The position numbers and the translations under genes are program-made. A model generated the notes under the pieces. It was not told the DNA's origin. It saw nothing but the letters and a program-made list of their open reading frames with translations, and did no database searches. 64,000 nt of DNA from Streptomyces sp. NBC_01241 (lineage in GTDB: Bacteria; Actinomycetota; Actinomycetes; Streptomycetales; Streptomycetaceae): the NCBI RefSeq assembly GCF_041435435.1, contig NZ_CP108494.1, forward strand, positions 5,428,501 through 5,492,500. The letters run 5' to 3'. Each line of letters begins with the position of its first letter. The stretch's first letter is position 1. This document shows, one piece after another, positions 51,075 to 60,625 of this stretch.

Positions 51075-51561
51075 TGTTCCCCATTCGCGCGAAGTCGTGC
51101 TGGTAATGCCCTCCGGGCCTGGCGTGATCTCACCGTATAGAGAAGTCGAAAAGAATCAAGAGTTGACATGGAGTGAACTATGTGGCTACAGCAGGGAGTT
51201 GGGCCATGTCGGGGCAGCGGATGGCCGCTGCCGCCGAGGTCCCGCCCCCTCGCCCGTCACCGTCACGCGCATGCTGTGCGCACACGACGAACGGGCCGCC
51301 GCGGCCTCCGCGCCGTGGACGGCCCGTCAGGTGTTCGAGATCGTCCTGTGGCGGGTTTCCGGCGTATCCGGCCCCTGCCCCATTGGGGCCCGACCCTGGG
51401 CCCGTGGGCCCACGCCCGGGCAGGCGGGTCTCATTACGCTCGTATGTGACCGATCGTGAGCACACCGACCGCGGCGCCCGTCATGGGCGTCCGTCCGGCG
51501 CGCCCATACGCACGTTGATCTGCACCCTCCACCTGTATCCGTTCCCTGGGGTGATGTATCG
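51075..51561. other. Divergent promoter region of the phosphonate operon
   Basis: About 490 bp. The part nearest pepM (51100-51185) is clearly AT-richer than its surroundings and should hold the operon promoter; a TATACG-like box is present but no convincing -35 partner. The rest shows no supported gene. Confidence 0.5.
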
Positions 51562-52155
51562 ATGAGTAACGGTTTCTTCTACTCGTACCACCTCGGCTGG
51601 AGCCGCCCGGACGCCGAGTCGCTCTTCGGTGATCTCGACGCTGCGGGGCTGCGGCTCAGCCACCCCGTCACGCGGCGGGTCACGCTCCTGTGCCCCGAAC
51701 CCGATCCGCGGGGCACTCTCTCGTGGGTGACCAGGGAACAGCTCGTCCTCCTGGCCGGCCTGCAACGGATCGACACGGTCGACTTCCTGCTGTGGACGAA
51801 CAGCGGAACCGACGTCCCGGCGCGCGTCCGGCGGATGAGGGACGGAGTCGTCGCGCTCGAATTCGGATTCGGGCGGCTGACGCGGGACGAGCAGGAGATG
51901 GCCGCGCGGGCGATCAGGGAGGCGATAGGGCGGGCATCCGTGCTGTGCATCGGCTTCGTCGTCGACCGCGAGGGCGCTTCCGCGGCGACCGACTGGAGCG
52001 ATGTCGTCATCAACGGCACGACGTTCTTCGACAGTTGGCCGGACACGCTCGCCGTGCGCCATGAAATCGCCGCGACACAGCCCCAGTTGTCCGGAGTGGC
52101 GTCGTACGACCAGTCGCCGTGGATGCTGTTCGGGAGCGAGATCCCCAGCCGTTAG
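51562..52155 (+). CDS. Hypothetical protein
   Basis: 197 aa from ATG 51562. It is a soluble alpha/beta protein (FFYSYHLGWSRPDAESLF, LLWTNSGTDVPARVRRM, then FGFGRLTRDEQEMAARAI). I recognise no family. It is divergent from the phosphonate operon, but nothing links it to it. Confidence 0.72.
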   Translation: MSNGFFYSYHLGWSRPDAESLFGDLDAAGLRLSHPVTRRVTLLCPEPDPRGTLSWVTREQLVLLAGLQRIDTVDFLLWTNSGTDVPARVRRMRDGVVALEFGFGRLTRDEQEMAARAIREAIGRASVLCIGFVVDREGASAATDWSDVVINGTTFFDSWPDTLAVRHEIAATQPQLSGVASYDQSPWMLFGSEIPSR

Positions 52156-52190
52156 CCACCGGCACAGTGTGCTGGAGGGGCGCCGGCAGG

Positions 52191-52640
52191 TCAGAGCCAC
52201 CCGCGCAGCGCCATGAACCCCAGCAGCAGCCCCACCGCGAACACCCCCGGCACCACGGCGAACACCACGGGCATCACCACCGGCCCCCACGCCCCCGGCC
52301 CCGCCACCGTGGCGTGCTTCGCCGGGTCCGCCGGGTCGTAACTGACCCGGACCGGCGCCCCGACCGCGAAGCCGAACGGGCCCGGGGCATGGTCGGTGAA
52401 CTCGATCTCGCGGCCGTCGCGGGTACGGAACGCGAAGACGTACTCGGTGACGTAACTCCGCTCCGTGCCCGGCCCCCGGTCCACCGTCCGGCGGTCCGCG
52501 CACCGGCCCTCGGCGCGCTCGCCATGCCGGACCAGCCGCAGCACCCGGCTCAGCCGCAGCGCCGACCGGATGGCGAACGCGCCGAGGAGGAGGCCGAACA
52601 GGAGCAGGAACGTGGCCGTGCCACCGGGCAGGATCTGCAT
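52191..52640 (-). CDS. DUF3592-like membrane protein
   Basis: 149 aa from ATG 52640. It has an N-terminal helix (about 7-25), a beta-rich soluble part (YVTEYVFAFRTRDGREIEFTD, then VRVSYDPADPAKHA) and a C-terminal helix. This is the DUF3592 layout. Function unknown. It may be cotranscribed with the lipoprotein gene 20 bp upstream. Confidence 0.8.
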   Translation of the reverse strand: MQILPGGTATFLLLFGLLLGAFAIRSALRLSRVLRLVRHGERAEGRCADRRTVDRGPGTERSYVTEYVFAFRTRDGREIEFTDHAPGPFGFAVGAPVRVSYDPADPAKHATVAGPGAWGPVVMPVVFAVVPGVFAVGLLLGFMALRGWL

Positions 52641-52660
52641 GAACGAGGGCCCCTGATCCG

Positions 52661-53245
52661 CTACTTGACCGTGATCGACTCGACGAACGCGTCGAGGTCC
52701 TGCCGGCTCAGCGAGCCCTTCACCGCATTGATCCGGACCAGGAACGGCACGTCCTTGGAGTCCATACCCGCCACCAGGACCCCGGTCATCCGGGTGCCTT
52801 GCGCCGGTGTCTGTTCCGTGCCGCTCGACGTGAACTCGTAATCGATCCTGCGTGCGCCGAGGGCACCGTCGTCGCCCGCGAGCTGCACCTGCGAGGTCTC
52901 CTTGCGGGTCGCCCCGAGCCCGATACCCGCGCCCGCTGCGGCCGCTGCCTCGTCGGCGTCGTCCACGCCCGAGGCGAAATCGAGCTGCACCGAGACCATG
53001 CCGGTGCGCAGCCCGCTCTCCTCCTTGAGCGCGACGGCGGCGTTGGCCTTGGCGCGGTCGGCCGCGGACTGCTCCTTGTAGCCCTTGTCCGCGGGGTAGC
53101 CGACGGAGAGGCTGCTGGTGTCGAGCCTGTCCCAGCCGTCCGGGAGCGCGGCGGCATCGTCGCCGCCGCAGCCGGTGAGCAGGGCGAGACCCATGACGGC
53201 GGCAGCAGCTGCGCCGATTGCCCGGGACATCTTCATCGTCGTCAT
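52661..53245 (-). CDS. Secreted lipoprotein, function unknown
   Basis: 194 aa. The signal peptide ends in the lipobox LLTGC (Cys26). The mature part is one alpha/beta domain (WDRLDTSSLSVGYPADKGY) without a known catalytic motif. It lies between the DUF3592-like gene and the large membrane protein, all on the minus strand. Confidence 0.8.
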   Translation of the reverse strand: MTTMKMSRAIGAAAAAVMGLALLTGCGGDDAAALPDGWDRLDTSSLSVGYPADKGYKEQSAADRAKANAAVALKEESGLRTGMVSVQLDFASGVDDADEAAAAAGAGIGLGATRKETSQVQLAGDDGALGARRIDYEFTSSGTEQTPAQGTRMTGVLVAGMDSKDVPFLVRINAVKGSLSRQDLDAFVESITVK

Positions 53246-53261
53246 CGCCTATCGCCTCGTC

Positions 53262-53326
53262 GTCGTGCGTGCTTGCCGCGCACCGTAGCTGTACCCCGGT
53301 ATGTCGTGCGTGCTTGCCGCGCACCG
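53262..53326. repeat. Tandem duplication of about 41 bp in an intergenic region
   Basis: GTCGTGCGTGCTTGCCGC followed by GCACCG occurs at 53262-53285 and again at 53303-53326. A slightly diverged tail follows each copy. The second copy ends 23 bp from the stop of the 665-aa protein gene. Confidence 0.75.
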
Positions 53327-53348
53327 GTAGCCGTACCCGGTGTACGGA

Positions 53349-55346
53349 CTACTTCGCGCAGTAGCTGTACGGAAGGTACGAGCGCTTGTCGCCCTGCGGA
53401 GCCCCGAGGAACTGCGCGTCCGTCAGTGTCTCCTTCTTGTGCTCGTCCGAGAGGGAGAATCCCAGACTCATGCCGAGGGAGACCTCGAAGCCGAACTCCT
53501 GGGCGTCCGTCTCGCCGTTGTACTTCATGGTGCTCGACAGGCCGTCCTGGAACATCAGCTGGTCGAACGGGTCGGTTCCGGTGGGCTTCTGCTGCAGGGA
53601 GTGGTCGCCGAACAGGTACTCGAACGGGGCGGTGTTGTTGCCGGAGCCGTCCAGCCACTGCTCGGCCACGGCGCGCTTGTCCTCGGTGGCCTTGTCCGTG
53701 TCCTTGCCGAAGACGATCGAGTTCGTCCTGACCTCGATGCCGGTCCCGCCGGAGGAGTCGGTGCCGCTGACCTTGCCGCCGCGCTTGTCCTTGCCCTTCT
53801 CGCCGTTGTCGCCGCTGATGTCGCCCTTGTTCGATGTCGAGCCGTTCTCGACGGTCTGGGTCATGTCGATGCGGACGATCTTGCCGGTCTTCTGGTCGCG
53901 GGTGACGGTGACCGCCCCGGTCCGGCTGTCCTTCGCGGCGGCCGTGCCGCCGAGCGGGCCCACGGAACCGCTGACCTTGCCCTCCAGGTCGAGCTTGGCG
54001 GTGTACGTGTACGACTCGTTGCCGTTGACGTCGTCCTTGGTGATGGTCACCTCGGGGGAGAACTTGGCCTTGCCGCCGAGCTTGGCGCCGAGCTTTACCT
54101 CGTCGCCCGCGCTGATGGAGAGGCCGCCGTCCGCGTACGCGTTGAGGCCGATCGTCGAGTACGAGATCTTCTTGTCGCCGATCTTGTCCTCGACGTCCTT
54201 CTTCTTGTCGGCCCACTTCATCCCGGAGTACCAGCCGCCGCCATAGCCGCCGCTGTACTTGGTGGAGGCCTCCCACATCTTCATTTCCGCGATGTCGTCC
54301 CGCATCTTCTGGGCGTCCGCCTCGCTCTTGAAGACCCAGGTGTCACCGTTGGTGATCTTGATGCCGCCGCCGACGTCCACATCGGCCTTGCCCAGCTTGC
54401 CGAGCTTGACGCCGGGGGTGCTGGCGGTGACGCCGGCCGAAGCGGCGTCGGTGAACGTCATGTAGACCAGTTTGTCGTTCTCGTCGACCTTGCCGTCGTT
54501 GTTCACGTCCGTCCTGGCCTGGCTGACCTTCTGCTGGAAGCCGTACTCGTTGCCCCACTCGAACCAGCCGATCTTGACCTTGTCGCCGACGGTTTCGGAG
54601 ATGCTGGAGACCTGGCACATCTTGGGCTCGTAGTCGGCGTCCGTCTTCGGCTTCGCGGTGGTGTCCCCGCCGCCGGTGGAGCAGCCGCCACTGCCGCCGC
54701 CCAGCGAGCCGATCGCACAGCGGATGCGTTCGCCGATCTGCCCGCCGACCCCCGCCATGGCCATCGCGCCGATCATCGTGACGACCAGGACGATCACCCC
54801 GAGGTACTCCGTGGCGGTGGCCCCGCCGTCCCGCCAGGAGTACGGGTGGTACGGCGCCGGGGCGGGCTCCTCGTCGCGGTCGTCCAGAAGCCGGTCGACG
54901 GCCAGCCCCGCGGCCGAACCGGTCACCAGCGTGACGACCGGCATCAACGTGCCCTCCAGGCCCACGAGATGCCAGGACACGGCGAATCCGTAGGCCAGCG
55001 CGGCCAGCGGGACACCCAGGGAGGCGAGCAGGGTCAGCGGCCGGGACTCGCGGCGTTCGTCGGGCAGGACGCGGGCCGAGGCCAGGACCGTGAGCACGGT
55101 CGTGATGACGTTCGGCACGTGCAGCAGGCCCAGGCGCCAGCCGAAGCTCGCCAGCCGCTCGTCGGTGGCGAGCATCTCGACGAGCCCGCGCGACACCAGA
55201 TACCCGGCGGCGATGTAGACGAGGGCGCCGGCGGCCCAACTACGGGTCAGGGCGAAGAACACGCCACTGCCCGCGCCGGAACCACCCCCGCCGCCCGGTG
55301 GTATGCGGCCCGCGCTTCCGCTCTCCCAGCCCCCGCCAGCACTCAC
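53349..55346 (-). CDS. Large membrane protein with internal Flp-pilin-like processing motif
   Basis: 665 aa from GTG 55346 (GGAGAGG upstream); the in-frame ATG 55376 lacks a ribosome binding site. About four hydrophobic helices span residues 30-150. An Asp/Glu/Pro linker follows, and then GGATATEYLG (174-183) with a hydrophobic helix to about 200. This copies the Flp motif, with Gly175 at -1, Glu180 at +5 and Tyr181 at +6. The remaining 460 residues are Gly, Lys and Asp-rich and beta-like, with an EF-hand-like stretch DVNNDGKVDENDK. Cleavage at Gly175 would release a giant pilin-like protein. No family name recognised. Confidence 0.82.
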   Translation of the reverse strand: MSAGGGWESGSAGRIPPGGGGGSGAGSGVFFALTRSWAAGALVYIAAGYLVSRGLVEMLATDERLASFGWRLGLLHVPNVITTVLTVLASARVLPDERRESRPLTLLASLGVPLAALAYGFAVSWHLVGLEGTLMPVVTLVTGSAAGLAVDRLLDDRDEEPAPAPYHPYSWRDGGATATEYLGVIVLVVTMIGAMAMAGVGGQIGERIRCAIGSLGGGSGGCSTGGGDTTAKPKTDADYEPKMCQVSSISETVGDKVKIGWFEWGNEYGFQQKVSQARTDVNNDGKVDENDKLVYMTFTDAASAGVTASTPGVKLGKLGKADVDVGGGIKITNGDTWVFKSEADAQKMRDDIAEMKMWEASTKYSGGYGGGWYSGMKWADKKKDVEDKIGDKKISYSTIGLNAYADGGLSISAGDEVKLGAKLGGKAKFSPEVTITKDDVNGNESYTYTAKLDLEGKVSGSVGPLGGTAAAKDSRTGAVTVTRDQKTGKIVRIDMTQTVENGSTSNKGDISGDNGEKGKDKRGGKVSGTDSSGGTGIEVRTNSIVFGKDTDKATEDKRAVAEQWLDGSGNNTAPFEYLFGDHSLQQKPTGTDPFDQLMFQDGLSSTMKYNGETDAQEFGFEVSLGMSLGFSLSDEHKKETLTDAQFLGAPQGDKRSYLPYSYCAK

Positions 55347-55441
55347 GTTTCTTCCTCTCCGACGCCTGCTCGACATGCCTGTGCCCGCAGTTACGCAATT
55401 CGGGTGTGGCGTGAGCGTACGGGTGTACGAGCCGGGTGACC

Positions 55442-55517
55442 TGGGCCCTTGGCCCCAAACCCGGGCCCAATGAGCGATGCCCTGCACCGCCCGCGGGGCG
55501 CGGGGGAGCAGGGCATC
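55442..55517 (-). terminator. Hairpins after the APC permease gene
   Basis: GATGCCCTGC (55476-55485) pairs perfectly with GCAGGGCATC (55508-55517), and TGGGCCC (55442-55448) with GGGCCCA (55463-55469). They start 34 bp after the permease stop. Confidence 0.7.
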
Positions 55518-55550
55518 GGGGAAGGGACGCGGGGGGCCGGTCCGGGACGG

Positions 55551-56981
55551 TCAGTCCAGATCGTCCGCGAACGTTCCCGCGCGTTCGGCGACCTCCGGCT
55601 TCCGGGCCCGCAGCACGGCGAAGCCGACGAGGCCGACGACCAGCGCGCCCACGAACACGTACGGCAGCACATTCAGCGGCCAGGCCGGAGCCGGCCACAG
55701 GTTGCGGTAGAAGACGTAGATCATCGCGGCGGAGCCGATCAGACCCAGACCCCAGGTGATGAGGAGACCGCGGGCCCCGATCCGGCGTACGAACAGCGGC
55801 GCGGCCAGACACACCAGGGTGTAGCTGAGCATGTAGCCGAAGACGCCGACGGTGTCGATGTACGTCGTCGCGTTCAGCGGCGCGGTTCCGGCGCCGACGA
55901 CGAACACCGCGGGGAGGGCGACGAACGGGGCGACGGCCCAGATGGCGGCGGAGGGGGTCCGGTGGCGGGGGTGGGCGACACCGAGCCGGGCCGGCATCAC
56001 CCCTTCCTTCGCCATCCCGAAGAGCAGGCGGGCGGCGACGGTGATGCAGGCCATCACCACGGCCACGAACGAGGCGGCGAAACCGGCGTGCAGGAAGAAC
56101 TTCAGGAAGCCGAGGCCGGACAGCTCCGCCAGTTCGTCCATCGGGTCGGAGCTCCTCGCCAGGGCGTCCGCCCCGCCGAACCCGGCGACCTGCGCGTACG
56201 TCGCGAACATATAGAGCACACCGGCCAGGACCGCACTGCCCATCACCGAACGGGGAATCGCCTTGTACGGGTCCGTGGCCTCGGCCCCGAGCGATGCGGC
56301 GCCCTCGAAACCGACGAAGCCGAGTACGCCCAGCACCACGGCGAACACGACACCGTCGAGGGTGGAGCCGCTGAGGCTCAACTGCTCGGTGTCGATGATG
56401 TTCCCGCTCTTGAAGAAGGCGGGGACCAGCACGACGACGATGAGGACGATCGACACGACCTCCAGCACGGAGGCGACGCGCGCCGCCGTCCGCACACTGG
56501 CGATCGTCAGCCGGATCGCGACGGCGGCCAGCAGCACATCGAGCAGGATCTGGCCGGGGATGCCGGTGAAGAGCCCGATGCCGACCTGGTCGAGTGCGCG
56601 CGCCGTGTAGTACCCGGCGCCCGCGAGCGAACCCGAACCGATGCACACCGCCCCGATGAGCAGGGCCCAGCCGGTCACGAACGAGCCGGGCGCCCCGAGC
56701 GAGAGCCGGGAGAAGGCGTACAGCGAACCGACCCCGGCCCGCCTGCGGGCGAAGACGCAGATGCAGTACGCGATCGCGAGGACGGCGGCCATGGCCAGGA
56801 AGAACGAGAACCAGGCGCCGTTGCCCGCGGACGCCGCCATGCTGGCGGGGGCGAACGCGATGACAGCGCTGGGGGCGACATTCGCGACGCTCTGCGCGCC
56901 GACCTCGAACGTGGAGACGGAGCGGTGGGCCAGCCCGTCGGCCGGCTTTCCGGGAGCGGCCTGCCTTCCGGCCGTGCTCAT
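55551..56981 (-). CDS. APC-superfamily amino acid/polyamine permease
   Basis: 476 aa with about 12 helices. It shows the APC pattern: VGAQSVANVAPSAVIAF in helix 1, GFVGFEGAASLGAEATDP in the middle and RLLFGMAKEGVMPARLG. It overlaps the dehydrogenase gene by 4 bases (ATGA). Substrate unknown; the coupled alcohol dehydrogenase suggests an amine or amino alcohol. Confidence 0.9.
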   Translation of the reverse strand: MSTAGRQAAPGKPADGLAHRSVSTFEVGAQSVANVAPSAVIAFAPASMAASAGNGAWFSFFLAMAAVLAIAYCICVFARRRAGVGSLYAFSRLSLGAPGSFVTGWALLIGAVCIGSGSLAGAGYYTARALDQVGIGLFTGIPGQILLDVLLAAVAIRLTIASVRTAARVASVLEVVSIVLIVVVLVPAFFKSGNIIDTEQLSLSGSTLDGVVFAVVLGVLGFVGFEGAASLGAEATDPYKAIPRSVMGSAVLAGVLYMFATYAQVAGFGGADALARSSDPMDELAELSGLGFLKFFLHAGFAASFVAVVMACITVAARLLFGMAKEGVMPARLGVAHPRHRTPSAAIWAVAPFVALPAVFVVGAGTAPLNATTYIDTVGVFGYMLSYTLVCLAAPLFVRRIGARGLLITWGLGLIGSAAMIYVFYRNLWPAPAWPLNVLPYVFVGALVVGLVGFAVLRARKPEVAERAGTFADDLD

Positions 56982-58126
56982 GCCCGGTCCGCCGTCATCA
57001 GCAGCTGACGCAGGGCGTGACCGGCGGCGAGGTCGGCCAGCGCGTCGCCCGCCTCGTCCAGCGGACGCCGTGCCGAGATCATCGATTCCACGTCGAGCTC
57101 ACCCGACACCACGAGGTCCACCAGATCCGGAATGTCGCGGGCGGCGTCGACCGAGCCGTAGTTGGAACCGAGAATGCGCTGGTCGGCCTCGGCGAGCGCG
57201 AGCGGGTCGAAGCGCGCCGTGCGGCCGGTCGGCGGCAGACCGACGATGACGGCGGCGCCGCCCTGGCCGAGTGCCGCGATGGACTGCTCGGTGGTCTCGA
57301 TCTTGCCGATGGCGTCGAACACGTAGTCCAGGCCCTCCGGGACCAGGGCCCGCAGCGCCTCGACGACATCGCCGTCCCGTGCGTCGATCGCGTCCGTCGC
57401 GCCGAGCCGACGGGCCAGCTCCAGTTTCTCGGGGACCACGTCGACGGCGACGATGCGGCCGGCCTTCGCGAGCCGGGCACCCTGCACGCAGGACAGGCCC
57501 ACACCGCCGCAGCCGATAACAGCCACGGTGGCCCCGGCCTCGACCCCCGCCGTGTTGCGGACCGCGCCGACACCGGTGGCGATGGCGCAGCCGACGAGGG
57601 CGATCACATCGAGGGGCGCGTCCTTGCGTACCTTGATCGCGCCGGAGGCGGGAACCACGACGCGCTCGGCGAACGAGGAGACGCCCAGATAGTGGTGGGC
57701 CGGCTCGCCGTCGACGGAGAGCCGGCTGGTGCCGTCGTACAGCACCCCGCCGGGCGCCACGACCTCGGCGACCAGGCTGCACGCGGCCGGGCGCCCGGAG
57801 ACACAGAAGCGGCAGGTGCCGCAGGACGGGACCCAGGACAGGACGACATGGTCGCCGGGTTCGAGACCGGTGACGCCCTCGCCGAGCGCGGTGACCACGC
57901 CCGAGCCCTCGTGTCCCATCACGACCGGGGTGGGGTGGTCCCACTCGCCGCGCAGGACATGCAGGTCGGAGTGGCAGACACCGGCCGCCGTGACGGCGAC
58001 CTCGACCTCGCCGGGGCCGGGCGGGGCCAGGGTGACGTCGGTGACGGTCACCTCCTGCCCGGGGGAGCGGAAGACGACGCCGCGCACGGTGCGTGCGGTG
58101 CTCTCTTGGGAAGACGGGGAGCTCAT
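56978..58126 (-). CDS. Zinc-dependent alcohol dehydrogenase
   Basis: 382 aa from ATG 58126. Catalytic zinc site GVCHSDL and GHEGSG, structural zinc CGTCRFC plus Cys of RPAAC, and the Rossmann loop IGCGGVGLSC are all present. The length is normal for the class III-like medium-chain group, which includes mycothiol-type formaldehyde dehydrogenases. It is the first gene of a two-gene operon with the permease. The XRE-cupin gene is divergent. Confidence 0.92.
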   Translation of the reverse strand: MSSPSSQESTARTVRGVVFRSPGQEVTVTDVTLAPPGPGEVEVAVTAAGVCHSDLHVLRGEWDHPTPVVMGHEGSGVVTALGEGVTGLEPGDHVVLSWVPSCGTCRFCVSGRPAACSLVAEVVAPGGVLYDGTSRLSVDGEPAHHYLGVSSFAERVVVPASGAIKVRKDAPLDVIALVGCAIATGVGAVRNTAGVEAGATVAVIGCGGVGLSCVQGARLAKAGRIVAVDVVPEKLELARRLGATDAIDARDGDVVEALRALVPEGLDYVFDAIGKIETTEQSIAALGQGGAAVIVGLPPTGRTARFDPLALAEADQRILGSNYGSVDAARDIPDLVDLVVSGELDVESMISARRPLDEAGDALADLAAGHALRQLLMTADRA

Positions 58127-58197
58127 CGGCTTACTCCTCGGTGGTGCGGGACGGGCAGGGGAGGGGAGGGCGGCACAGCGGTCCACCAGGACGCCTT

Positions 58198-58228
58198 GTT
58201 TAGCGTCATTAAACTTTCGTCAAAGTTT
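58198..58228. promoter_or_regulatory. Overlapping AT-rich palindromes, likely XRE-cupin operator
   Basis: GTTTA-N7-TAAAC (58198-58214) and AAACTTT-CGTC-AAAGTTT (58211-58228) overlap in an unusually AT-rich patch between the divergent dehydrogenase and regulator genes. Confidence 0.65.
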
Positions 58229-58320
58229 TACAGCACTAAACTCGATGGGTAAAGACCTTCCCGACCTGCATTTGTCCCCGGCCACTGACCGTGACCTCCT
58301 CGACAGGTAGCGTGTCCGCC

Positions 58321-58905
58321 ATGCCCGAAGCCCCTGACAGCCCCATGTCCACGATCGGCCCGCGGCTGCGTGAGCTCCGCCGGGCACAGGGGCTGACGCT
58401 CGCTCAGATCGCTGAATCCGCAGGCGTGACCAAGGGATTCGTCAGCCTCGCCGAACGCGGCAAGACCTCGGTCTCCGTCCCGACCCTGATCCGTATCTGC
58501 GAGGCCCTGGGCACCGGCATCGCCGCTCTGTTCGACTATCCGGACCAGGGCGTCGTCAAGGGCGGCCTGGGCGCCAAGCTGGAGATGGGCGGGCACGGCA
58601 TCGAGGAGTTCCTCCTCACCCCGGCCGAGGAGCGGCACGTCCAGGTCATGCGGACGATCCTGCGGCCCGGCGGCGGTTCGGGCGGCGCGTACAGCCTGGA
58701 GGCCGAGACCGTCTTCGCCTACCTGGTCAGGGGCACACTGCGGCTGAGCGTGGACGGCGAGCCCAGGCTCCTGGAGGCCGGGGACTCGACGACCTTCTCG
58801 GCCCGCGCCGCACACGCCTGGGACAACCCCGGTGAGGACGAGGCCGAGGTCCTCTGGTCGATCGCCCCCGCCCTGCCGCTCTCCCGCACCAAACTCCGCC
58901 CGTAG
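58321..58905 (+). CDS. XRE-cupin transcriptional regulator
   Basis: 194 aa from ATG 58321; ATG 58345 is an alternative. Helix-turn-helix LTLAQIAESAGVTKGFVSLA, then a cupin with AYLVRGTLRLSVDG and FSARAAHAWDNPG. It is a paralogue of the regulator at 32673-33257. It is divergent from the dehydrogenase/permease operon and probably controls it through the palindromes between them. Confidence 0.9.
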   Translation: MPEAPDSPMSTIGPRLRELRRAQGLTLAQIAESAGVTKGFVSLAERGKTSVSVPTLIRICEALGTGIAALFDYPDQGVVKGGLGAKLEMGGHGIEEFLLTPAEERHVQVMRTILRPGGGSGGAYSLEAETVFAYLVRGTLRLSVDGEPRLLEAGDSTTFSARAAHAWDNPGEDEAEVLWSIAPALPLSRTKLRP

Positions 58906-58988
58906 AGCCCGTCCGGCGCGCACGCCCCGGCCGGACGCCGCCGCCCGTCCGTGCGGTGGGGCGACCCGCCGCGGAGATAATCGTCAGC

Positions 58989-60215
58989 ATGCCCGACCGT
59001 GATCCGGCCGCTCAGGCCATCGCTCCCGCACCGCAGCTCGCGCGGCAGCGCGCCCACCGAACGCAGCCGCGGCCTCCCGTCCGAGGCCGTTTCGCCGCGG
59101 CGCTCGCGGCGGCGGCACCGGCCCTCGGGGCGTACGCGGCCGTGCGCCTGATCGGTCTCGTCGTCCTCGCCGCCGCCGCGTCGAACGCCGACAAGAGCGC
59201 CCTCCACCTCCTCGGCGAGCGCTGGGACTCCGTCTGGTACCAGCGGATCGCCGAGAACGGCTACGGCTTCACCGCCACCCTCCCGAACGGCACCGTCCAC
59301 CCCGACCTGGCCTTCTTCCCCTTGCTGCCCGCTCTGGAGCGCGGCGTCGCCGAGCTGACCCCGCTCTCCCTCGCGGGCGCCGGACTCCTGGTCGCCTGGG
59401 CCGCCGCACTCCTCGCCGCCTGGGGGATCTTCGCCGTCGGGGCGCATCTGTACGGCCGCCGGACCGGGGTGGTGCTGGCCGCGCTGTGGGGCGTGTACCC
59501 GACGGCGTTCGTCCAGTCGATGGCATACACCGAAACGCTGTTCACCGCGTTCGCCGCCTGGGCGCTGTACGCCGTACTGACCCGGCGCTGGATCGTGGCG
59601 GGCGCCCTGTGCGTCCTCGCCGGGCTGACCAGGCCCTCCGCCGCGGCGCTCATCGCCGCCCTCGCGATCACCGCCGCGGTCACGCTCGCAGGGGAGTACC
59701 GGGCCGGCCGGACGGACGGCATCGTGCGCCGCAACGCCCGGATGCTGATCGGTACCGCACTCGCGCCGCTGGGCTGGTTCGCGTACGTGGTGTTCGTCGC
59801 CGTACGGGAGGGCAGTCCGTCCGCGTACTTCGACGTCCAGGCACAGTGGGGCAACAGCATCGACGGAGGCGTGGCGCTCGCCTCGTTCATTCTCGGGCTG
59901 CCGCTGCCCGGCGCGCTCGGGCTGTGCGCGGCGCTGGCGGGCCTGGGGTGGGTGGTGTCCCTGTGCGTACGGCAGCGCCAGCCGCTCCCCGTACTCGCCT
60001 ACTGCATCGCCGTCGTCGTCATCGCCCTGATCGGTTCGGGATACTTCGGGTCCAGGCCACGGCTGATGATGCCGGCCTTCCCGCTGCTCCTGCCGCCCGC
60101 CGTCGCGCTGCTGCGGCTGCGCACCACGGCCCGCACGGTGACGGTCGTCGCCGTGCTCGCGATGGCCTCGGCGGCCTACGGGGCGTGGACGCTGCTCGGC
60201 TCCGGCCCGCCGTAA
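58989..60215 (+). CDS. GT-C/mannosyltransferase-like integral membrane protein
   Basis: 408 aa with about nine or ten helices. Near residue 75 the loop GERWDSVWYQRIAENGYG and the following HPDLAFFPLLP match the PIG-V-like group of actinobacterial GT-C transferases, which use polyprenyl-phosphate sugars at the outer membrane face. Acceptor unknown. Start ATG 58989 has GGAG 12 nt upstream, which is rather far. Confidence 0.85.
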   Translation: MPDRDPAAQAIAPAPQLARQRAHRTQPRPPVRGRFAAALAAAAPALGAYAAVRLIGLVVLAAAASNADKSALHLLGERWDSVWYQRIAENGYGFTATLPNGTVHPDLAFFPLLPALERGVAELTPLSLAGAGLLVAWAAALLAAWGIFAVGAHLYGRRTGVVLAALWGVYPTAFVQSMAYTETLFTAFAAWALYAVLTRRWIVAGALCVLAGLTRPSAAALIAALAITAAVTLAGEYRAGRTDGIVRRNARMLIGTALAPLGWFAYVVFVAVREGSPSAYFDVQAQWGNSIDGGVALASFILGLPLPGALGLCAALAGLGWVVSLCVRQRQPLPVLAYCIAVVVIALIGSGYFGSRPRLMMPAFPLLLPPAVALLRLRTTARTVTVVAVLAMASAAYGAWTLLGSGPP

Positions 60216-60241
60216 GTGCGAATTCCGGCCGCCCGGCGCCC

Positions 60242-60625
60242 TCAGTCCCGGTCCTCCTGCGTCTGGACGATCCGCACCCGCGCCCCCGGCCGCAGCCCCC
60301 ACTTCTCCATCGCCCCGGCCTCCGACTCGATCACATGACGGGCCCGCAGGCGGGGCAACCCGAGCCGGCCCGGCTTCATCGTGCGGACGGCGAGCACGTT
60401 GAACTTCCGGTCCACATAAGCCACATCGATGGTGAACCGCATCCGGAAGGTGTGCACACTCCCGCACGGGGTGATCAGCAGGGCGCCGTCGATCCCGTCC
60501 TGACCGAGCAGCCCGCGGCTCCTGGCCCGGTACGTGGCCGCGATCCGCAGCGGTATCTCCGGCTCCTGCCCTCCCTGCGGATCGGTGACCGTCAACGTCC
60601 CATTCCCATTGCGCCATTGAGCCAT
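60242..60625 (-). CDS. DUF192 family protein
   Basis: 127 aa from ATG 60625. Family phrases RSRGLLGQ, FRMRFTIDVAYVDR and VIESEAGAMEKWGLRPG are clear. Biochemical role unknown. It lies between convergent and divergent neighbours, next to the prepilin peptidase gene. Confidence 0.9.
   Translation of the reverse strand: MAQWRNGNGTLTVTDPQGGQEPEIPLRIAATYRARSRGLLGQDGIDGALLITPCGSVHTFRMRFTIDVAYVDRKFNVLAVRTMKPGRLGLPRLRARHVIESEAGAMEKWGLRPGARVRIVQTQEDRD

Noticed and set aside
53340..55439. 699-aa plus-strand open frame
   Set aside because: Shadow of the large pilin-like membrane protein on the other strand.
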